A stretch of DNA of 64,000 nucleotides, taken from Coenobita brevimanus. Its lineage: Eukaryota > Arthropoda > Malacostraca > Decapoda > Coenobitidae. The position numbers were made by a program, and so were the translations under genes. The notes beneath the pieces were generated by a model. That model was not told the DNA's origin, ran no database searches, and saw only the letters and a list, made by a program, of their open reading frames with translations. The stretch spans positions 62,001 through 126,000 of the forward strand of contig JAVRFU010000123.1 in NCBI GenBank assembly GCA_032717465.1, read 5' to 3'. How positions within the stretch are numbered: position 1 is the first letter of the stretch; every line of letters starts with the position of its first letter. Of this stretch, positions 54,061 through 63,303 are shown in pieces.

Positions 54061-57036
54061 TGGAATGTAAGAGGTACATGGAATGTAAGAGAAGCGAATG
54101 ATGAGGTGAAAGAGAGAGAGATTGTCCAGGTGCTTGAGGGTGCGAAAGTGGATGTATGTGGAATAACTGAAACAAAATGGAGAGGAGAAAGTGTGAGAGA
54201 ATGGGAGTAAGGATGGGGTATATGTGCAGGAGTAGGTGAGAATGAGAGGGCAAAGGAAGGAGTATGTATACTTGTGAGTAAAAGATGGAAAAAGAGCATA
54301 AGACAGTATGGATCAGTTGGGTCAAGGATTGTGTGGGTAAAGTTGAAAGTTGGAATACAAATGTGGGCGATTGTGTGTGTGTATGCGCCAACGCAAAATC
54401 GTGCTAGAAGAGTGAGAGAAGAGTTCTGGACAAATGTAGAAGTGTGCATGGAAAAGTTTGGAAGGAATAAGAGAGTGTTTTTGATCGGTGATATGAATGG
54501 TAAAGTTGGGAATGTGAAGGTGGATGGAATAGTTGGTGAGTGGGGTGTGCCTGCTGAGATAGATGAGAATGGGAGTGCGTTAGTGGACATTTGTGCTGGG
54601 AGGGGGTTGGTGATAGCCAATACCCTCTTCAGGCATAAAATGATCCACAGGTATACATGGCGAGTGATGAGAAGGGTGGGTGGTGAACTGAATGAAAGGA
54701 AGGCAATGATTGATTATGTGTGTGTGGATGAAAGGATGCGAAGATGTGTAATGGATGCAAGAGCTTATAGAGGTTGGGGGAGTGGACTTTCTGACCACTA
54801 CTTGGTGGTGGCCAGAATTGGGAATCAAGTAAGATGGAGGAATAGAAGAAGGGAAAGACGAGAGGAAGGAGTAGTTGCAAGGAGAGTGGAAAGGTTACAA
54901 GAGGATGAGAAAAAGGCAGAGTATAAGAGAGAAGTGGAGGAACGATTGGGCAAATATGAACTGGAGCAGATGGGAGACGTGGAAGGTGTGTGTAGGATAT
55001 TTACAGAAGAAATATGTGCAGCATGTGCTGTGGTGTGTGGAAGGAAGTGAAGACGGAGGGGGGTGCAAGGAACAGCGTGATGGACTGAAGAGGTGAGACA
55101 GGCTGTGGCACAAAAGAAGAAAACATACAATGAATGGATGAGAAATAGGGGCGTGGAAGAAGTTGAGAGGCGGAAGAGAGAGTTATATGTAGAAAGAAAG
55201 AGAGAGGTGAAAAGATTAGTAAGAGAGAGTAAGAAGAGAGTGGATGAGGAATTTGGAAGGAATTTGAGTGTAAAGTGGAGGGACTGTAAGAAAATGTTCT
55301 GGAATGAGGTGAAAAGAGTAAGACAGGGTGGAAATGAAGTTAGCAGAGGAGTGAAGGATAAAAATGGTAGATTACTATTGGAGAAGGGAGAAAAAGTGAG
55401 CAGATGGAGAGAACACTTTAAGGACTTGTTGAACATAAAGGATGGAAGTAATGCGAGTATAAATGGCTGGGGAATGGCTGGGAGAAGGAGGGAGGTGAGA
55501 AGACAGGAAGAAATCAGTAGGATAGAAGTTGTGGAAGCAATGAAGAAAGTTAAATCGGGGAAAGCCCCAGGAATTGATGGAGTGTGTGGTGAAATGCTGA
55601 AGCATGGGGGAGAGATAGTAGTAGAATGGATGTGGAAGATGTGCAGATTGGCCTGGGAGGAAGGTAGAGTCCCGGGGGATTGGAAGTCAGGTATAATTAT
55701 TCCCTTGTACAAAGGAAAAGGGGAAAAAGAAGTGTGGGTAATCATAGGGGCATTTGTCTTCTTAGTATAATAGGAAAAGTGTATGGTAGGATAATTATTG
55801 ACAGAGTTAGTGAAAGAACAGAAAAATTAGTTGGAGAAGAACAGGGAGGCTTTAGGAAGGGAAGAGGTTGTGTAGATCAGATATTCATTCTTAGATCTTT
55901 AGTGGAAAAGTTTCTAGAGAAGGGAAAGAAGTTGTATGCAGCTTTCATGGATTTGGAGAAAGCATATGACAGGGTGGATAGACAAGGATTGTGGAAAGTG
56001 TTAAGAATATATGGAGTAGATGGGAAGTTGTTGAATGCTGTGAAGAGTATGTACGATGGTGCGAAGGCTGCAGTGCGTGTGGATGGTGAACTAAGTGAAT
56101 TTTTCTCTTTGAAAGTTGGGTTGAAACAGGGATGTGTCATGTCTCCATGGTTGTTCAATCTGTACATGGATGGGATAATAAAAGACGTACAAGGTAGGGT
56201 AGTGGATGTTGGAGTGGCCCTGGTGAGAGAGGATAGTGTTTGGAAACTCCCTGTGCTGTTGTTTGCAGATGATACTGTGTTGTTGAGTAAAGACGAAGGG
56301 GAGCTGCAGGGCTTGGTGGATAAGTTTGAGAGAGTGTGTAAGAAACGGAATCTAAAGGTGAATGTAGGGAAGAGTAAAGTGATGGTCTTTGAGAGAGGTG
56401 AAGTCAGTGAATGTACAGCGAGGTTGGATGGTGAGGAATTGGAAAATGTGAGTACGTTTAAGTACTTGGGTAGTGTGACGAGTATGGATGGAGGTTTGGA
56501 GGGTGAAGTGCTTGAAAGGGTACAGCAGGGAAGAAAGGTTGCTGGTTCTTTGAAAGCATTGATAAGAAACAGGGAAGTGAGCATGCAAGTGAAAAAGTTA
56601 CTACATGACAGTATTGTGATACCAACTCTAACGTATGGAAGTGAAGCTTGGACGTTGTTGGAAGAACACAAGAGTGAGAGCAGTGGAAATGAGTTATTTA
56701 AGAGAAGCCTGTGGAGTCACATGGAGAGACAGGCTGGCAAATGAGGATATAAAGGAGCGTTGTGGTGTTGATGTGGATGTGATAGGAAGCGTTATGAGGA
56801 ACACACTGAGGTGGTTTGGCCATGTGGAGAGGATGGAGGGTGAAAGACTGACAAAGAGAGTGTATGTGAGTGAGGTGGAGGGGGGAAGAGGGAGGGGGAG
56901 GCCGAGGATGAGATGGAGAGATGGGGTGGAGAGGTATGTGAGAGAGGGGGGTGTGAGTTGGGAGCAGGGCAGTGAAATGGCGGGGGACAGGGCGACTTTG
57001 AGGCGATTTGTTTGTGGCCACCCCAAACGGGATTGA
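54055..57036 (+). pseudogene. ORF of RTE-like LINE (plus copy): endonuclease + RT
   Basis: Endonuclease blocks in order: ITWNVRGTWNVR, GITETKWRG, VCVYAPTQNR, LIGDMNGKVGN, NTLFRHKMIHRYTW, MIDYVCVDER and LSDHYLVV, with the expected Asn, Glu, Tyr, Asp, Asn and His. RT blocks: KSGKAPGIDGVCGEMLKHGG, NHRGICLLSIIGKVYGRI, GFRKGRGCVDQIF, AAFMDLEKAYDRVDR, LKQGCVMSPWLFNLYMDG, LLFADDTVLLSKD and FKYLGSVTSMDGG. The C-terminal region has RWFGHVERMEGERLTKRV and GRGRPRMRWRDGVE, ending at TGA 57036. Breaks: stops at 54208-54210, 55048-55050 and near 55089; frameshifts near 55730 and 56680. Same general design as the minus copy but less decayed. Confidence 0.88.
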
Positions 57037-57064
57037 GGCGTCTGGCAATAGATAGATAGATAGG
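54061..57064 (+). mobile_element. RTE-like non-LTR retrotransposon (plus copy) with target duplication
   Basis: Flanked by a perfect 12-bp duplication, CAAGCCATAACA (54049-54060 and 57065-57076), inside an A module. The 3' end is (ATAG)n at 57047-57062. It is related to but clearly different from the minus copy; the two lie head to head. The element begins directly in the endonuclease coding region, so the 5' UTR is missing or minimal. Confidence 0.92.
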
Positions 57065-57470
57065 CAAGCCATAACAGAGGTAGGAGACAAGGTGAAGTAA
57101 GGTGGAGTGGCCTGGCACTCTACTACACCTTTAACCAGTTCAAATCTTCACCCACTCGCGCCATATTCTCTTTTTCCAGCAATTTCTACCTCCACTTATT
57201 TTCTTGCATCATTCATTCCTTTGCTCTTTCCTAACGTGCTCCTTCTTTACATTATCTTTACCGTTCTCCCATTGTCCCATCTGTCGTGCTCAGTGTCAGT
57301 TTTTTAATTTCTTGTTTTTTTTTCTATTTATATTTTTTTCTGACATTCTTTATTTCCTTTTCTTTCTGTTATTCGCCCGATATTTTTCTTTTGCTTCATT
57401 ATCATTTCTCTCCTTTTCTCTCTTTGTTTCGCCTTTTTTCTCCACTGTACTACACTGAATCCCAGTAACA
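57065..57470 (+). repeat. Rest of the interrupted A module and pyrimidine spacer
   Basis: AGAGGTAGGAGACAAGGTG then GTAAGGTGGAGTGGCCTGGC complete the module split by the LINE. The pyrimidine-rich spacer follows to ~57470, where polarity flips. Confidence 0.75.
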
Positions 57471-58370
57471 GTAAACTGAAATAAAATAGGAGAAAAGGTG
57501 GAAATTTAGAAGCAAAGAATATAAGGAAGGCAACAGTGAGAAAATTATTGATTGAGATGATAAAGAAAAAAAAAAAAGAGAAAGGAAAAGAAGGGAAATG
57601 AATCTTGGATGGTAAAAATAATAACTGGAAACACCCACTCATCTTAAATGTCGGGACCAACTGCCTAGCCCTGGGCCCCTACGCTCCTCATGGGGCAATG
57701 TAGGATTTGACGATGGCTGGTTGGACCTGTAGTAGAGTGCCCACCCACCCTACCTACATTTAGAACCTTGTGATGCGCTAATATAGCGGACAAAGAAGAA
57801 AGAATGAAAGAAAAAAGTGAGAAGACAGAGCGGGAGAACAATGTGAAGGAAAAAGTAAAATGCGAAGGGACAGAAAAAAAGAAAGAAATCGAGATAGAAG
57901 AGGAGATAGAACGAAGACGGGTGCAAAACAAAACCATGAAGAAAGAGGCAAAGGAAATCAGGCACAAGGAAATTAAATAGAAGAAATCAGAAAGAAAAAT
58001 ATAAAGGAAGGAATGAGAAGGAATGCTGGTGGTATGGGTGAAAGTTTGAACTGGGCACAACAGTAGTAGAGTGCCAGGCCGGTGCACCTTACTTCATCTA
58101 CCCTCCTACCTCTCCTGTAGCTTGTGATGCTGTAATATACCTACCTATCTTGGTGTTTATGACTTAATACTCTGCACACTTTAACTTGGCCTATAATTGC
58201 CATCTATCCATCTTGAATGCTGAGCCGTAACAGGATATTAACACTAGGATATGCTGCTATACTCTGCCTACTTCAGCTTGACTTAAAATTGACATCTTTA
58301 CATTAATACTAGACTATGGTATTAATTATGCAAGTGTTATGGAAATTATATAGAGCGGTAATATTGTCGT
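57471..58370 (-). repeat. A/B module array, block 8 (minus)
   Basis: Purine-rich on the plus strand. An A module (57610-57790), split by a SINE fragment, and an A module at 58035-58137 are followed by the array-end segment (58136-58370). The order is A2, A1, end, the mirror of 43.4-44.1 kb and the same as 19.3-20.0 kb. Confidence 0.75.
57651..57716 (+). mobile_element. SINE fragment inside an A module
   Basis: GGGACCAACTGCCTAGCCCT and CCCCTACGCTCCTCATGGGG match the body of the SINE at 4086-4297. The module reads into it at AACACCC and out of it at GTAGTAGAGTGCC. Confidence 0.6.
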
Positions 58371-60960
58371 TAACTGTTCCTGTCGTAACACTCGGCTCTC
58401 AAGTCTGTCATAGCAGAAAATAATCGTCTCACTTCACCCTAAATAGAACACTAGAGTCGTCCCGATAATGATATGGTTAATGATGATAGTACTGTATTTA
58501 CACTCACTGGCTCCTATGCTCTGCCTTACCTAAATAAAATCATTTGAAATTGAATGTAATAGAATCTTAGAGTTTTTCGTCTACCATTGGAGAGCTAATG
58601 GTAACGACAGTAACACTCTCAGGCTCCCATGACTCACAGCAGAAGGAAATCCTGTGACGTTACCCGGCATAAAATACAAGGGTACAGGAACTGCTGTATG
58701 ACAGTATGATAGTCCCAACACTACTGCTGTATGTACCATGCCTTAGATGGATGTATCACTTCAATTTTCTTTTCAATAAGTAATGGGGAAGATAGACCTT
58801 TACCCCACAGTTTACTTCAGATTAGATTTAGATTAACTGATTGATTGGTAGAATGACTGATGGATGAGTAGATAAATAAATAGACGGAAGGATAGGCAGA
58901 CAGGCAGACATGCAAACAGACAGACAGATGGACAGATTAATGAATAGAGAGATAGATTGATAAATAGATAGATAGACAGATACATGGACATAGCATTGAA
59001 CACATACACAGAACGCCAGTCCAGTATAAAGAACTGTAAGGGAATATTTGATGTAAAAGCAAATCTACTACGCACTATCCGAATAGAAGAGTAATATCAC
59101 ATCAGCCATGATAGGACTTGGGGCCGAATGAAGCACTTTTATTTATTATTTTGTGGGACAGCGGGTCGGGATTTTATTACACTATATATATTTCAGTTTA
59201 TCAATGGCCCACCAGATCACCCGAACTCAGTGCCGGGAATGAAGTCATCCAGCGTGGAATTGGTATTAACTGTTTTATTGCTGTTTTGTTCTAACCTGCT
59301 ATTGGCCGTGACTCTGCCATATTCATCTGTGCCAACTCCCGCATATACTCATGTCATCACTTTAACCGCAGTATATACCTAGTAGAATTACTATAATTTC
59401 AGCGGTATTCCCTTAGGCATACGAGCTCTTGTGACGCCTCTTCCTTCGTAAATAGTTTTGTACAATTTACACCAGAATATTCTCTGATGTTTTTGATGTA
59501 AACCATGTCAATATTTAAAACAAGAGAATATAAAATTCTCATGTTTGAAACAGCTCTGTTATTCTACTGCAACTAGCGCCAAAAGACTTTCTTTACCGGT
59601 GAGTGAGTCCGAGGTGGCTGGGAGAGTTGTCACCATTAACCTCTTTCATGATTTGATAAATCGTGGTATTCTGGTTTAGCTAACAGCATACACCTTTATC
59701 CAGCTGAGTGTATTTAGAAGCCCGAGACCGTTAATGTGTATATGAGTAATAATTCTCGTGGGAATAATGGTTGCAAAGTCCCTTATACCAATGAGAATAA
59801 GTATGTCAACATTAAATACAGTAATAGAAAGGTGTAAAATATCATTAAATCTGATAGCGTATATACCTACTTCAAGTGACTCTTCATTTGTTTTCCTCAA
59901 AACGTCATTGCTACGCTAAGAGTTACCAATATTTCCTCTGGACTGTTGTTGTTGCTGTTGTTGTTGCTGTTGTTGCGTTTACACAGCAATGGCAATGGTA
60001 ACTTTAAGATGGGCCGTAAGAGGAAGACATCAGTGTCTATAACTGTTAAGTGTGGAAACTGGTGTTTTTATGGTTGGATTTTGGACATAGGCTTACCAGC
60101 CCGTTCCCTGAGGCTCAGCAGTTCCACGTGCAAACACCTTCACATGTCACTAATTCGGCACTAACACCCACCGTTCATACTGAAAACTAGGGCTGTCTCA
60201 TTCAGGACTGGTGCACTCGTAATACCTGGGAAGTTTTGTGACATGTTGGTGGGTCTTGTGGAAGACCAGTAAAGTCACTTTTAACTAAATCCAATTCATC
60301 AAATTGAGTTGAAGGAGACAAAAAGCTGACTTACACAAACTAAATGCAGTTATAGACAGTTACAACTGAACAGAAATTATTCAGACAATAAATGTCCATG
60401 ATGCATGAAGGATGTTTTCAGAAAGTCTAAATGTCATAAAGACTTTGTAGTTACTTGTAGAGAAGTATATTTTAGACTTGTGGTCGAGCGGCTTTTATAT
60501 CTTGTAGTAGTTTCCCCACCAGATGTCATGTAGTGACGGGAGAGGTAAAGAATAATATGGGACTATTTTTATTTGTCTTGGAGATATTAAACAGGTCTCT
60601 CCCATGGGAAGAGTATAAGTCCCGGGTAGCTACCTCCCTGTCTCGCTATCTCTCTCTCTTTCTGTTCTAAGGCTAATCTCCGTCCCGACCTCTCTCTAGG
60701 GTCGCTTGTCTCCTTCTAAACTCTCTTTCCTAAAATCTGGTGTAGCAGGGGTGTTTCACGTATGTTCCTCATGGTTACCAGATCTTTCTTCACGAGAGGA
60801 CTGCTGACAGCTAACTGCATCATCTCCTTACTGGCCGCTGTCGTCAGCTTTCCTCCGTGTAAGCATGTTTAGCACTGCTCGATTCTCGCAAACACAACAC
60901 CTTCTCATCATTTGACTTCCTGCTTCTATCTGTCTCTCTATCTATCTATTTATCTATCTA
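58371..60960. other. No gene recognised
   Basis: Mixed AT-rich sequence. It includes a GATA/CAGA-type microsatellite zone at 58850-58985, a TGT-rich run at 59944-59976, the segment shared with 21.8 kb (60150-60300), a CT-rich patch at 60640-60720 and (CTAT)n at 60940-60965. Short open frames show no recognisable domain. Confidence 0.5.
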
Positions 60961-60965
60961 TCTAT

Positions 60966-61397
60966 TATGTAGTCCTATATTTGCTCGGCCGCGCGAAAAT
61001 GGCGTACCATCGACATTTAATAGTTATAATATATTAATACATACTACATACACATTATAATGAACTTATAAGCTAATTAAGTGAAATACATAATATTGTA
61101 AAGTAACATAATTGTATGAATATTGTATACATATATTATTCATAGTAAATAGTGATTATTCAGTAATATTACATTTTAAATAAGTTGTATACATATTTGA
61201 ATAAATGCATTAAAGTAAATTATTTAACTGTAATACAGTATGTACTTGGGATATTATAGTGAAATGCATACATGCAAGAATAAAAATAGTTTAAAATTAA
61301 GATTATTGTAAGAGTTATTAATATTTCATTCAAAGATAATGGTACTGGTCTGTCATATATGGGTCATTCTTCTTTGTATTATTATTATTATTATTAT

Positions 61398-61473
<76 letters not shown>

Positions 61474-61495
61474 TACTATATACAAAATATATACA
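60966..61495 (-). repeat. Possible 3' LTR of the env-bearing element
   Basis: TGTAGTCC at 60966 and ATATACA at 61495 form TGTA...TACA termini, directly beyond the env stop codon. Very AT-rich, with (TA)n at 61403-61468. The partner LTR lies outside the window, so this is a guess from position and ends. Confidence 0.3.
61403..61468. repeat. (TA)n microsatellite
   Basis: About 33 TA units next to a (TTA)n run at 61378-61402. Confidence 0.95.
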
Positions 61496-61497
61496 CT

Positions 61498-63213
61498 TCA
61501 TTCAGGGTGGTTAACTGTGATGTTAACTTTCCCCCCACTAAATAATGACTCCAAATTAGCAATTCTTGCATGCATTCTGTGCATTGCCAACAGCAATACT
61601 GCAACTACAATGCAGACGATTATAAAGACAGTAGGTGCTTGGCTATACACATAATATGGGTTGAACATACTCAAACTCAAATCTTCCCAGGGCTTCATTG
61701 TTTCATTGATCAGCTGCATAGTTTCAAACTTAGGTGAAGTCAGCTTAATACTTGTGCTCATGTTTAAGTTCATATTAGGCAGTGGGTGGAAATGTTTGTG
61801 TGTATGGTTGATAATGGCGTAGTGATTGATGGTGGAAAAAGTAGACATGGATGGTGTAAATACCGCACAGCAGTCTGGTGCTATGTATAATCCTGAGGCT
61901 GATGTATGAGATGGTGGTATATCTGGACAGACTATGTAAACTGATGTGTTATGAGGGAAATAAAAAACTGCGAGTGTCCAATGCGTTGATGGTGTACAAG
62001 TTTATCTGGAGCAAAAGTGAAGTTGCAATGATGATGAATATTGTTATTGCTGATGATAGCCATTTCACAAGGGACCGTATCAGTAGGCTGAAACGTGAAA
62101 ATGTACGCAGGACAAAGATGAACAGCATGTAAGGATGTGTGGCACTTTCGCTCAATCGTTGACTCACTTGCGAAAGTGACAGTGTCTCGTCTCTTGGAGA
62201 CCATGATGAGTTCGGTGTCTGTGTTGATGTTGATGATGACCAAAGTGTTGTTGTTTCTATAGGGGAAGGGGTGTATTTGGTATACTGTGAACAGGTCTTC
62301 CGTGATGAATGGTACATGAACTATCACTGATGTTGGTGTTAGTGTTGCTTCTAAGTACGGGTAATATTGCATAAATTCCCTACTGCGGAACAATGGCTTC
62401 AATTTATGTTTATGTATGCCTTGACTAACTATCTGACGTAGCTCATGAACTGGGAGTAAGTCATTTGTGATCTTGCCATCACCAGCATTCGAAATTCCTT
62501 GCATAAGTGCCCTGAAATGATCTCTAGTGTTCTCTAATTGTAGTAGAATCGTGTCAATATGTTCTGTGATGATGGAGAAGTGCTGGAAAAGAGTAACGTT
62601 GCCCTCTAAGTCATTTATTTTATCTACACTCTCGAGAGCTACGTTTTCTGCTTGTTTCAGATTTTTCACAATTGTCTTCATTGCCGAGTTCTGTCCTGTG
62701 ATGAATTTATCTTGGTATGTTAGTACCTGAGCTATCTTATTAAATTTGTTGTTTATTTCTTTAAGGTCATCCTCTGTAGCCAATCCAAAGATGTTCCCAA
62801 GAACTGCGCCGCCCAGATCGAACAAACCGCGCTTTTGGCGAGTACGTGTGATATTGTTCCTGTCGCTCAGTACCTCCGTTCCATAAGATGGGAGATCTTG
62901 GATCATGACGAGCATAGTTGACTTCGCCTGTTCTAGTTTCCATTTCGCTAACTTCACCATTTCATCCACTTCCTTGGTGTTATGTGCTTGTGAAACATAA
63001 TTCCCTATCTTGAAGTCCAGAGTTCGCATCGGCGTCGCAAGTAGGTAAGTCTTTCAAGTAATCTAGACTTATTTCAGTACTCATGACGTCCTTGACGATT
63101 GTAGTCGTGGCCGTTGGAGCTATGAGGCATCCTTGTCGTACTATATGCTTGGGGTCTAGGTGCGCATATACTCTTACTATGTATAGGAGAATCCATAGCA
63201 TAAGTCCCTTCAT
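61498..63213 (-). pseudogene. env: Envelope (Env) fusion glycoprotein, broken by frameshifts
   Basis: ATG at 63213 starts a 17-residue hydrophobic signal peptide. The first frame (63213-62980) passes into a second (63029-61932) near 63030. The second carries an RQKR furin-type site (62829-62840) followed by a Gly-rich hydrophobic fusion peptide, then long heptad-like helical stretches and several Cys. A shift back to the first frame lies in a T-run near 61965-61975. The last frame (to 61498) holds a ~20-residue membrane anchor with VFIIVCIVVAVLLLAM and a short cytoplasmic tail. Such proteins mediate membrane fusion in errantiviruses. This copy cannot make an intact one without both frames being corrected. 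Confidence 0.8.
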
Positions 63214-63303
63214 CGTAACCTACCGAAAAAAAAAAAATCTATTAATTCCCTATAAAGCTGTGGTTGATGATAGTGATGATGTGCGTTACGGTTGGCTGTT
63301 ATT
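63214..63303 (-). other. pol-env spacer
   Basis: About 90 bases with an A-run on the plus strand (63223-63238). Env would be expressed from a spliced RNA, as in errantiviruses; I did not pin down the splice sites. Confidence 0.4.

Noticed and set aside
12680..58140. Reading the repeated modules as a CRISPR array
   Set aside because: Units are ~100 bp with 300-600-bp low-complexity spacers, in both orientations, in eukaryotic DNA, with no cas genes.
58833..59075. Open frame over 58833-59075 with a Ser/Leu/Ile/Cys-rich repeat
   Set aside because: Translation of a GATA/CAGA-type microsatellite.
60541..60960. Extending the env-element LTR further left
   Set aside because: No second TG/CA terminus or primer-site context supports it, and the partner LTR is not in the window.
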